DNA of 8,184 nt from Actinomycetota bacterium (GCA_005883365.1 VAXA01000152.1:1-8184), one strand, 5' to 3'. Positions 1-6,450 are shown, counted from the stretch's first letter. Notes: a model not told the origin generated them from the letters alone. Translations and numbers: made by a program.

Positions 1-1
1 C

Positions 2-382
2 ATCGTCGTCGTCTCGCCGGCGCGCGACCGGCCGCTCGAGGAGCACCTTCGCCTCGGCGAGGCGATCGCGGCGCTGCCGGGGCGCGTCGCGCTCGTCGCG
101 AGCGCCGACCACGGCCACGCGCACGATCCGGACGGCCCGTACGGCTTCGACCCGGCCGCAGCCACCTACGACGCGCGGCTGCAGGAGATCCTCGGCTCCG
201 GTCGTCTCGACTTCCTGCCGCTCGCCCGGCTCGTCGAGCCTGCGAAGGCGGACTCGCTCTGGCAGCTACTCGTCCTCCAGGGCGCGGTGGGGGAGTCCGC
301 GCGAGCGGACGTCCTCGCGTACGCCGCGCCGACGTACTACGGCATGCTCGTCGCTGAGGTCGAAGCTCAGACAGCGGCGTAG
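2..382 (+). CDS. LigB/DODA-like class III extradiol ring-cleavage dioxygenase, C-terminal 126 residues (5' end outside window)
   Basis: This open frame enters from the left edge and stops at TAG 380-382, giving 126 residues of a longer protein. The fragment has a beta strand followed by SADHGHAHDPDGPYGFD (residues 34-50) and later a Leu-rich helix ending LLVLQGAVGE (89-98), then APTYYGML (109-116). This pattern fits the C-terminal half of the LigB superfamily, non-haem Fe(II) enzymes that open catechol-type rings, where a 'xGDxSH' strand is followed by GPYGFDP and a helix with an S-hydrophobic-GA pattern. His38, His40 and His41 lie where the family has an active-site histidine. The metal ligands normally in the N-terminal half are not visible, so substrate and activity cannot be judged. 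A related non-enzymatic MEMO-like member is an alternative. It converges on the downstream hydrolase–cyclase gene with a 16-base overlap and has no terminator of its own. Confidence 0.7.
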   Translation: MVVVSPARDRPLEEHLRLGEAIAALPGRVALVASADHGHAHDPDGPYGFDPAAATYDARLQEILGSGRLDFLPLARLVEPAKADSLWQLLVLQGAVGESARADVLAYAAPTYYGMLVAEVEAQTAA

Positions 383-1704
383 AGCTGCCACTCGCCCGGG
401 ACGCCCTTGAGCTCGTGGACGCCGCGGTCCTCGAACTCGAGCCCCGAGCCCGCGACGAGGTCCTTGACCGTCTTCGAGATCAGCACCTCGCCCGGCCCCG
501 CGAGAGACGCGACGCGCGCTCCCGTGTGCACGGCGATACCGCGGACCTTGGGGCCGTCGACCTCGCATTCGCCGGTATGGATGCCGGCGCGTACCTCCAC
601 ACCGAGCGGCCGCACTGCGTCACCGATCGAGATGGCGCACCGGACGGCCCGGGCCGGCCCGTCGAAGGTCGCGAAGAAGCCGTCGCCGGCAGTGTCCACC
701 TCGCGGCCGCGGAAGCGCTCGAGCTCGCGCCGCACGGCCGAATCGTGAGTTCCGAGCAGCTCGCGCCAGCGCCGGTCTCCGAGCTCGGCGGCCCGCTCAG
801 TCGAGCCGACGATGTCCGTGAAGAGCACGGTGGCCAGGACGCGGTCGGGCTCCGGCACCGGCCGCGTCCCCGTCAGGAACTCCTCGACCTCGTCGGCGAT
901 CTCGTCGGTGTTCCCGGCGGAGATCCAGTGATCCGCTCCCGGAAGCTCGACGAACGCAGCGCCCGGGATCCTGGATGCGAGGTAGCGACCTTCGGCGACG
1001 TTCACGTCGTGGTCGCCGGTGCGGTGGAGAACGAGCGTCGGGGCCTGGATCGTGGGGAGGACGCCCCGGACGTCGATGAACGAGTTCATGCGGAGCAGGG
1101 CGGCGGCCGCGCCGGGGCTTGCCGCCCGCCGGAGGTATCGCTCGAGGTTCCGTACGAACGGCTCGTCCCCGACGCGGCTTGGCGCGTAGTACTCGACATC
1201 CTGCGGCCGCAGGTGACCCCAGTTCCGCTCGACGTCCGCCACGGTGTCCTCGCGGTCCTGTGCGGTGGGCGCCCAGGGATAGTCGTCGTCGGGGTCGCGG
1301 CGCTTCGCAAAGCAACCGAGCGTGACGAGCGCGGCCGTCCGTTCGGGATAGGTCGCGGCAAAGAGGACGCACATGTTGCCGCCCTCGGAGTGCCCGAAGA
1401 GTGCCGCCCGCTCCGAGCCGACCGCCTCGAGCACGGCGCGCACATCATCCATGCGCTGCTCCAGAGTCGGCAGCTCGTCGTTCGAGACGCGATCGGACAG
1501 ACCCGTGCCGCGCTTGTCGAACAGGATCAGGCGGGAGAACGACGCGAGGCGCTCGAGGAAGTGCGCCATCGCCGGCTCCTCCCACATCAGCTCGACGTTC
1601 GACACCCAGCCCGGCACATAGACGAGGTCGCGCGGCCCCTCGCCCGTCACCTGGTACGCGATGTTGAGTTCGCCGCTCCGCGCGTAGCGGGTCTCGGGTT
1701 GCAT
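367..1704 (-). CDS. Alpha/beta-hydrolase–class III nucleotide cyclase fusion, second gene of tandem pair (Rv1900c/LipJ-like)
   Basis: A 445-residue two-domain protein, probably cytosolic, with no signal peptide or membrane segment. Residues 1-280 are an alpha/beta-hydrolase: strand-turn FDKRGTGLSD (62-71), nucleophile elbow GHSEG with Ser106, likely acid Asp233 (in GDHD) and His259 in GADHW, so the triad looks intact. Residues 290-445 are a class III cyclase: FTDIVGST with metal-binding Asp297, DTAGDGFF with second metal Asp341, GIHTGE (374-379), GIAVHTGAR (389-397) and the family's C-terminal ELKGVPGEW. By homology it would make cAMP or another cyclic nucleotide as a dimer. At the base-specifying positions it has Asp337 and Lys386 where canonical enzymes have Lys and Asp, so nucleotide choice is uncertain. 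ATG 1704 aligns exactly with its paralogue's start and lies 2 bases after that gene's stop, implying translational coupling; no good ribosome binding site is seen. The open frame continues upstream to 2214, but only antisense to the paralogue. Confidence 0.88.
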   Translation of the reverse strand: MQPETRYARSGELNIAYQVTGEGPRDLVYVPGWVSNVELMWEEPAMAHFLERLASFSRLILFDKRGTGLSDRVSNDELPTLEQRMDDVRAVLEAVGSERAALFGHSEGGNMCVLFAATYPERTAALVTLGCFAKRRDPDDDYPWAPTAQDREDTVADVERNWGHLRPQDVEYYAPSRVGDEPFVRNLERYLRRAASPGAAAALLRMNSFIDVRGVLPTIQAPTLVLHRTGDHDVNVAEGRYLASRIPGAAFVELPGADHWISAGNTDEIADEVEEFLTGTRPVPEPDRVLATVLFTDIVGSTERAAELGDRRWRELLGTHDSAVRRELERFRGREVDTAGDGFFATFDGPARAVRCAISIGDAVRPLGVEVRAGIHTGECEVDGPKVRGIAVHTGARVASLAGPGEVLISKTVKDLVAGSGLEFEDRGVHELKGVPGEWQLYAAV

Positions 1705-1706
1705 GG

Positions 1707-3044
1707 TCAGACGGCCGCGTAGAGCCGCCACTCGCCTGGGATCCCTTTGAGCTCGTGGAGGCCGCGGTCCTCGAATTCGAGCCCCGACCCGGCGACGAGG
1801 TCCTTGACGGTGCTCGAGACCAGCACCTCGCTCGGGCCGGCGTGGGCTGCGACACGTGCTCCCGTGTGCACGGCGATGCCGGACACCTTCCCGTCGACGA
1901 GCTCGCACTCCCCGGTGTGCAGCCCCGAGCGGACGTCGATGCCGAGATCGCGCACACTCTCGACGATCGACTTTGCGCAGCGGACGGCGCGGGCCGGGCC
2001 GTCGAACGACGCGAAGAAGCCGTCGCCTGCGGTATCGACCTCCTGGCCGCGCGCCCGCATCAGCTCGCGCCGAACGAGCGCGTGGTGTCGCTCGAGCAGC
2101 TCCCGCCAGCCGGCGTCGCCGAGCTTCGCCATGTGTGCCGTCGAGTCGACGATGTCCGTGAAGAGGAGAGTGGCGAGCTGGCGATCCGGCTCCCTGTGCA
2201 AGGCCGTCGTCCACGCCGCCTGAAGGAATCGCTTGATCTCGTCAAGCACGAGTGGCATATCTGCAGCCGGCGTCATGTGACCGTCGATCGGAAACTCGAC
2301 GAACTCCGCGCCGGGAATCCGGTTAGCGAGATCTCGACCGCGCTCGACCTCGACCCATTGGTCCCGCGTGTTGTGCAGTACGAGCGTCGGCACCCGGATG
2401 GCAGGCAGCACGTGCCGGACGTCGATCTGGATGTTCATGCGGTCGAGGGCCTCCATCGCGCCCGGGCTGATGCTTTGCCGGATCAGCCGTGCGAGCGCAG
2501 CAATCTCATCGCCGCCCGCCGTCGGCATCCCCGAGCGCGCGATCTCCTCGGCGAATCCCGGCCGCTCGCTCGTCCTCCGTTCGTCCTCGATCATCTGGAG
2601 AGCCTCAGCCTCGGTCGGCCCCCATGGGTAGGCAGTCGCGCGCAGCTCCCGCGCACAGCCTCCGTACAGCACGAGCGACCATGCTCGCTCCGGGTAGGTG
2701 GCGGCAAACAGGGCACTCATCGCCACCCCTTCCGACCATCCGATAACGGCCGCCCGCTCGGAGCCTGCTGCGTCCATGACTGCCCGTAGGTCGTCCATCC
2801 GCGCCTCGAGAGTCGGCGCGCCCGAGACCCGGTCGGACATCCCGGTGCCGCGCTTGTCGAAGAAGACCAGACGCGCAAACGAGGCGATGCCTTCCCGGAA
2901 CACGCGCATGCCCGGGACGTCCCAGCCGAGCTCGACGTGCGAGGTTCCGGGTGGGACGAAGACAACGTCGAACGGGCCGTCGCCCAGTACCTGGTAGGCG
3001 ATGCTGACCTCGCCGCTGCGTGCGTACCGCGTCTCGGGCGCCAT
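1707..3044 (-). CDS. Alpha/beta-hydrolase–class III nucleotide cyclase fusion, first gene of tandem pair (Rv1900c/LipJ-like)
   Basis: A 445-residue paralogue of the next gene with the same architecture and length. The hydrolase domain (1-280) has FDKRGTGMSD (62-71), elbow GWSEG with Ser104, likely acid Asp228 and His256 in DGHMTP. The cyclase domain (290-445) has FTDIVDST with metal Asp297, DTAGDGFF with metal Asp341, GLHTGE, GIAVHTGAR and ELKGIPGEW. Hand comparison gives about 116 of 155 identical residues over 291-445 without gaps, while the cap region (about 130-200) is poorly conserved and needs gaps. It therefore probably senses or hydrolyses a different small molecule with the same cyclic-nucleotide output. 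Asp337 and Lys386 again reverse the canonical Lys/Asp pair. ATG 3044 is chosen because it matches the paralogue's start (xPETRYARSGE) and lies 8 bases after a candidate -10 box; the longer frame to 3608 only reads antisense to ftsK. It is divergent from ftsK and leads a two-gene operon. The hydrolase substrate is unknown. Confidence 0.88.
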   Translation of the reverse strand: MAPETRYARSGEVSIAYQVLGDGPFDVVFVPPGTSHVELGWDVPGMRVFREGIASFARLVFFDKRGTGMSDRVSGAPTLEARMDDLRAVMDAAGSERAAVIGWSEGVAMSALFAATYPERAWSLVLYGGCARELRATAYPWGPTEAEALQMIEDERRTSERPGFAEEIARSGMPTAGGDEIAALARLIRQSISPGAMEALDRMNIQIDVRHVLPAIRVPTLVLHNTRDQWVEVERGRDLANRIPGAEFVEFPIDGHMTPAADMPLVLDEIKRFLQAAWTTALHREPDRQLATLLFTDIVDSTAHMAKLGDAGWRELLERHHALVRRELMRARGQEVDTAGDGFFASFDGPARAVRCAKSIVESVRDLGIDVRSGLHTGECELVDGKVSGIAVHTGARVAAHAGPSEVLVSSTVKDLVAGSGLEFEDRGLHELKGIPGEWRLYAAV

Positions 3045-3052
3045 CGGGACGG

Positions 3053-3082
3053 AGGATAGGCGCGGCCGCGCGCGAAAACCAA
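3053..3082 (-). promoter_or_regulatory. Candidate leaderless promoter for the hydrolase–cyclase pair
   Basis: Reading the minus strand, TTGGTT (3082-3077) and TATCCT (3058-3053) are separated by 18 bases and fit a sigma-70-type -35/-10 pair (TTGACA, TATAAT) at 3 of 6 and 4 of 6 positions. The -10 ends 8 bases before ATG 3044, so transcription would begin at or within a few bases of the start codon. Leaderless mRNAs are common in actinobacteria, and no Shine-Dalgarno sequence precedes this ATG. The whole gap to ftsK is only 42 bases, so the promoter abuts the ftsK start. This is a pattern match only. Confidence 0.4.
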
Positions 3083-3086
3083 GCGC

Positions 3087-5291
3087 ATGCCGCGCAAGCG
3101 GAAGAAGAAGCTGCGCCCGAGGCTCCCGAGCCGCGTGAAGAAGACGCGGACGAAGCGCGGCGCTCGCGCACGGAGGCAGCACCCCGAGCTCTGGGGCCTC
3201 GGTTCCGTCGCGTTCGGCCTCTTCCTGGGCGCCGTCCTCTACTTCGGGTGGAACGGCGGCTATATCGGCGGCTGGCTCGGAGACGGGCTCGACCAGCTCG
3301 TCGGCGATGCGAAATACGGCGTCCCGGTCGCGCTCACGGTGCTCGGCGCGCTCGTCGTGACGCGGAGCGCGCTCGTCGACGTGCGGCCGTTCCGCACCGG
3401 GCTCGCCGTGCTCGGCTGCGGCCTCATGATCACGCTCGGCAAGGATCAGGGCGGCTACCTGGGCCAGCTCCTCGGCGGCGCCGTCGGGATCGCGATCGGC
3501 GCGACCGGCTCGCTCTTGCTCGGCATCCTCCTCATGCTCGTAGGCTCGCTGCTCCTCTCCGGCGCTTCGCTCGGCGCGATGCTCCGGCGCTCGGGGCGCG
3601 GCCTCCACCTCGCCGCACGCAGGGCGCGCTCACGGCCTCGCAAGGAGACCACGGGCTGGCCGGAGCCCCAGCCGATGCGTCCCGCTCCGTCGCTCGCCCC
3701 TCCGCTGGATGCCGTCTCGGCGTTCCCGGATGTGGTGGGCGAGAGCGTCCTGCCGCCGCACGCGGGCGCGCAGCCGGGCCCGCTCCAGACGGAGCCGGCG
3801 GCGCTGATCGACGATCCGCCGACGCTGTTCGACGAGGTGACCGCGGAGCACGCGGAGTACCGCCTGCCGGACGCGGGCGTCCTCCGCATCTCCCCCGAGC
3901 GCGGTGACGAGTCGGGGGAGACGGCTGCGCGCGTGGCCGAGCTGCTCGTGCAGACGCTCGCGCACTTCGGCGTCGAGGCGACGGTGATCGGGCAGATCTC
4001 CGGCCCGCGCGTGACGCGCTACGAGCTCCAACTCGCACCCGGGACGAAGGTCGCGAAGGTCGCGGCCCTCAAGGACGACCTCTCGTACGCGCTCGCGACG
4101 ACCGAGATCCGGATCCTCGCCCCGATCCCGGGCAAGCAGGCGGTCGGCGTCGAGCTCCCGAACCTCTCCCCGAACCTCGTCACCCTCGGCGACATCTTCG
4201 AGCCGCTGCCGCCGACGGCAAGCCCGGTCGCAGTCTGGCTGGGGAAGGACATCTCCGGCGCCGCGGTCTGGACCGACCTCGCGCGGATGCCGCACCTGCT
4301 CATCGCCGGCACGACCGGCTCGGGCAAGTCGGGCTGCCTGAACGCGGTCCTCACGTCCGTCCTCCTCCGCGCGACGCCCGACGACGTGCGCCTGATCCTC
4401 ATCGACCCGAAGCGGATCGAGCTCAGCCATTTCGAGTCGGTGCCGCATCTCCTGACTCCCGTCGTCTCGAGCCCGAAGGAGGCGAGCGCCGTCCTCGCCA
4501 ACTGCCTCGCCGAGATGGAGCGCCGCTACGAGCGCCTCTCCTCGGTGCGCGCGCGCAACATCAACGAGGCGAACCGCGCCTTCCGGCAGCGCGGCGAGCC
4601 GACGCTTCCCTACGTCCTCGTCGTGATCGACGAGCTCGCCGACCTGATGATGGTCGCGCCGCAGGCGGTCGAGGACGCCGTGATCCGGCTCGCGCAGAAG
4701 TCGCGGGCCGTCGGGATCCATCTCGTCCTCGCCACGCAGCGGCCGTCGGTCGACGTGATCACCGGGATGATCAAGGCGAACGTCCCCTCGCGGATCGCCT
4801 TCGCCGTCTCCTCGCAGACCGACTCGCGCGTGATCCTCGACTCCGGCGGCGCGGAGTCCCTGCTCGGCCAGGGCGACATGCTCTTCAAGCCGCTCGGCAC
4901 GTCGCGGCTGCAGCGCGTGCAGGGCGCATACGTGTCGGAGGAGGAGATCGCACTCGTGGTCGAGCAGACGCGGCAGCGTGAGCAGGAGCTCGACGAGAGC
5001 TATCTCGAGCTACCGGAGGCCTTCGCAGACCCGGACGACCATTCCGGCCAGGACGGCGAGTTCGATCCGGACGACGACCCGCTCCTCGACAAGGCGATCG
5101 AGATCGTCGTCCAGACGCAGACCGCGTCGGTCTCCCTCCTGCAGCGGCGACTGCGCGTCGGCTACACGCGTGCCGGCCGGCTGATCGACATGCTCGAGCG
5201 GCGCGGGATCGTCTCCGGCTACGAAGGCTCGAAGCCGCGGCGCGTTCTCATCGACGAGAACCAGTACCACACGTACGCGGCGGCCGACTAA
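3087..5291 (+). CDS. ftsK: FtsK/SpoIIIE family DNA translocase
   Basis: A 734-residue septal DNA pump that moves chromosome ends out of the closing division septum. The N-terminus is strongly basic (about 1-30) and is followed by about four hydrophobic segments (roughly 36-54, 78-93, 102-117 and 126-158, the last long enough for one or two passes). A low-complexity linker (about 165-270) leads to the FtsK alpha/beta motor: RVTRYELQLAPG (308-319), Walker A GTTGSGKS (408-415, Lys414), DPKRIELSHF (440-449), Walker B VVIDELADL (512-520, Asp515) and LATQRPSVDVITG (548-560). The C-terminal 65 or so residues form the winged-helix gamma domain (LLDKAIEIV through RRGIVSGYEGSKPR), which in FtsK reads chromosome polarity sequences. 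Size and order are normal for short-linker FtsKs; all key residues are present. ATG 3087 is the first start after an in-frame TAG at 3057. It has no Shine-Dalgarno sequence at useful spacing; a GGAGG lies about 30 bases upstream, too far. It is divergent from the cyclase operon. Confidence 0.95.
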   Translation: MPRKRKKKLRPRLPSRVKKTRTKRGARARRQHPELWGLGSVAFGLFLGAVLYFGWNGGYIGGWLGDGLDQLVGDAKYGVPVALTVLGALVVTRSALVDVRPFRTGLAVLGCGLMITLGKDQGGYLGQLLGGAVGIAIGATGSLLLGILLMLVGSLLLSGASLGAMLRRSGRGLHLAARRARSRPRKETTGWPEPQPMRPAPSLAPPLDAVSAFPDVVGESVLPPHAGAQPGPLQTEPAALIDDPPTLFDEVTAEHAEYRLPDAGVLRISPERGDESGETAARVAELLVQTLAHFGVEATVIGQISGPRVTRYELQLAPGTKVAKVAALKDDLSYALATTEIRILAPIPGKQAVGVELPNLSPNLVTLGDIFEPLPPTASPVAVWLGKDISGAAVWTDLARMPHLLIAGTTGSGKSGCLNAVLTSVLLRATPDDVRLILIDPKRIELSHFESVPHLLTPVVSSPKEASAVLANCLAEMERRYERLSSVRARNINEANRAFRQRGEPTLPYVLVVIDELADLMMVAPQAVEDAVIRLAQKSRAVGIHLVLATQRPSVDVITGMIKANVPSRIAFAVSSQTDSRVILDSGGAESLLGQGDMLFKPLGTSRLQRVQGAYVSEEEIALVVEQTRQREQELDESYLELPEAFADPDDHSGQDGEFDPDDDPLLDKAIEIVVQTQTASVSLLQRRLRVGYTRAGRLIDMLERRGIVSGYEGSKPRRVLIDENQYHTYAAAD

Positions 5292-5300
5292 CCGCTCCTC

Positions 5301-5329
5301 TTCCGGTTCGTCATAGATGGGGCTAGGAT
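5301..5329 (+). promoter_or_regulatory. Candidate promoter of the BMP transporter operon
   Basis: The 88 bases between ftsK (stop 5291) and the binding-protein gene hold a -10-like TAGGAT at 5324-5329 (TAnnAT matches consensus). A poor -35-like TTCCGG at 5301-5306 sits 17 bases upstream. Transcription would start near 5336, inside the palindrome described next, leaving a leader of about 45 bases. The long AT-richer leader and the strong ribosome binding site mark this as the operon start, but the exact boxes are tentative. Confidence 0.33.
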
Positions 5330-5331
5330 CG

Positions 5332-5341
5332 CCCGATCGGG
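5332..5341. promoter_or_regulatory. Perfect 10-base palindrome at the expected transcription start, possible operator
   Basis: CCCGATCGGG is a perfect palindrome lying 2 bases after the candidate -10 box, where a repressor would block initiation. It overlaps a second inverted repeat, GATCG-CC-CGATC (5327-5338). TTTT follows at 5342-5345, so a short intrinsic terminator might be considered, but with no loop the palindrome cannot form a stable RNA hairpin. A role as an operator is inference; such short palindromes also arise by chance in GC-rich DNA. Confidence 0.25.
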
Positions 5342-5369
5342 TTTTACGAACTCGGGTTTACGACGAACT
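5338..5369 (+). repeat. Imperfect tandem direct repeat in the leader of the BMP operon
   Basis: Two adjacent near-copies fill the leader: CGGGTTTTACGAACT (5338-5352) and CGGGTTTACGACGAACT (5353-5369). They differ by one T in the T-run and by a duplicated CGA. The second copy ends directly against the ribosome binding site. The repeat could be a pair of binding sites for a regulator or simple slippage; the sequence does not say which. No known riboswitch fold, including purine, was recognised. Confidence 0.6.
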
Positions 5370-5376
5370 AGGAGGG
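5370..5376 (+). promoter_or_regulatory. Strong ribosome binding site that fixes a GTG start
   Basis: AGGAGGG lies 3-4 bases before GTG 5380. The in-frame ATG at 5317 lacks such a site, and starting there would place 21 extra, non-signal-like residues before the Arg-rich signal peptide. The GTG start gives a proper N-terminus (MRVRRWVLAAG). The spacing is a little shorter than ideal, but no other start codon fits. Confidence 0.8.
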
Positions 5377-5379
5377 CAC

Positions 5380-6405
5380 GTGAGGGTTAGACGCTGGGTA
5401 CTTGCGGCAGGTGTTGCCGCGCTCGCCGCCGCGATTGCGGTCAGCACGGCGCTTGGCAGCGGCAAGGCGCCTGCGGCGCAGAAGGCCGGCTACAAAGCGG
5501 CGCTCGTCAGTGACGTCGTCGGCTTCAACGACAGCGGGTTCAACAAGCTACAGCTCCAGGGCCTGAAGCAGGCGGCGAAGAAGATCGGCGGAACGGCGAT
5601 TCCGCTCGTCTCGCACTCGCAGTCCGACTATCAGCCGAACTACACGACCGCGGTGCACGACGGCGCAAAGATCATCGTTGCGGCCGGCTACCTGCTCGGC
5701 GACACCATGAAGGCATTTGCCCAGCAGTATCCGAGCATCAAGTTCGCGATCACCGACGATCCCGTCTCGGCGGTCGGCGGACTCAAGAACGAAGAGGGCA
5801 TCACCTATGCGACGGAGCAGGGCGGCTGCCTCGTGGGTGTCCTCGCCGCGAAGATGGCCCAGAGCATGGGCAAGAAGATCATCGGCGTCGCCGGCGGCCA
5901 GGAGATCCCGCCCGTCGACACATACATCGCGGGCTACAAGTTCTGCGCGAGGAAGGCCGTCAAGGGCACGAAGGTGCTCGTGCAGTACTCGAACGACTTC
6001 GCCGACGTGGCGAAGTGCTCGACGATCGCGCAGAACGAGATCGGCCAGGGAGCCCAGGTGATCTTCCAGGTCGCCGGCCCGTGCGGTGACGGTGCCCTGA
6101 AGGAGGCTTCGGCGCTCGGCAAGTGGGGCATCGGGGTCGACGCGGACGAGTACAACGTCGCGAAGCACATTCTCACGAGCGCGCTCAAGCAGACAGGCAC
6201 CGGTGTTTACGACACCGTCGTGGCGGCTGCGCAGGGCCACTTCAAGGCTGGCAAGAACCTCGTCTTCAACCTGAACAACAAGGGCGTCGGCGTCGGCAAG
6301 ATCAGCCCGAAGGTCAAGCCGGCGTGGATCAAGCTGATGAACACCTTCAAGTCGGAGATCATCCACCACAAGCTCAAGATCCCGACGAAAATTCCCAAGG
6401 GGTAG
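5380..6405 (+). CDS. BMP family (PnrA-like) ABC transporter substrate-binding protein
   Basis: A 341-residue exported binding protein, homologous to basic membrane protein/PnrA/NupN proteins that bind purine or other nucleosides for import. The N-terminus is a Sec signal (RVRR, then a hydrophobic stretch 7-25, with possible cleavage after Ala33 in APAAQ). The mature part shows family landmarks: SDVVGFNDSGFN (44-55), YQPNYTTAV (84-92), ITDDP (124-128), GGQEIPPVDTYIAGY (172-186), VIFQVAGPCGDGALKEA (227-243) and GVDADE (252-257), whose Asp is expected to contact the ligand ribose. There is no lipobox cysteine near the signal, although such proteins are usually lipoproteins in Gram-positive bacteria. 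Four cysteines occur in the mature part (150, 189, 213, 235). It is the first gene of the operon with the ATPase and permease following, which supports a transport role. The precise ligand is inferred from family only. Confidence 0.9.
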   Translation: MRVRRWVLAAGVAALAAAIAVSTALGSGKAPAAQKAGYKAALVSDVVGFNDSGFNKLQLQGLKQAAKKIGGTAIPLVSHSQSDYQPNYTTAVHDGAKIIVAAGYLLGDTMKAFAQQYPSIKFAITDDPVSAVGGLKNEEGITYATEQGGCLVGVLAAKMAQSMGKKIIGVAGGQEIPPVDTYIAGYKFCARKAVKGTKVLVQYSNDFADVAKCSTIAQNEIGQGAQVIFQVAGPCGDGALKEASALGKWGIGVDADEYNVAKHILTSALKQTGTGVYDTVVAAAQGHFKAGKNLVFNLNNKGVGVGKISPKVKPAWIKLMNTFKSEIIHHKLKIPTKIPKG

Positions 6406-6417
6406 GAAGCACGTCAC

Positions 6418-6450
6418 GGAGGGCGGGCTCGGAGCCCGCCCTCCCTCTTT
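6418..6450 (+). terminator. Strong GC hairpin with T-rich tail between binding-protein and ATPase genes
   Basis: GGAGGGCGGGCT (6418-6429) pairs perfectly with AGCCCGCCCTCC (6433-6444) around a 3-base CGG loop, giving a 12-base-pair stem followed by CTCTTT (6445-6450). It begins 13 bases after the TAG stop of the binding-protein gene and ends about 20 bases before the ATPase ATG. It may be a leaky intrinsic terminator or a 3' stabilising structure that keeps the binding protein in excess over the membrane components, a known arrangement in ABC importer operons. The tail is short for a full terminator. Confidence 0.6.

Noticed and set aside
415..1722. Long plus-strand open frame (435 codons) antisense to the second hydrolase–cyclase gene, with a similar one at 1755-2789
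   Set aside because: The minus strand encodes clear, motif-bearing proteins over the same bases. The plus-strand translations are rich in Arg, Asp, Glu and Val with no recognisable domain, as expected of antisense frames in GC-rich DNA.
1705..2214. N-terminal extension of the second cyclase gene to 2214
   Set aside because: It would read out of frame and on the same strand through the C-terminal half of its paralogue, and the paralogue's own start aligns with the short form at 1704.
3045..3608. N-terminal extension of the first cyclase gene to 3608
   Set aside because: The extra residues are Glu/Arg/Ala-rich and antisense to the ftsK membrane and linker region; alignment with the paralogue supports ATG 3044.
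5290..5308. Possible terminator after ftsK (AACCG ... CGGTT)
   Set aside because: The stem is only 5 base pairs with a 9-base loop and no T-run, too weak to call.
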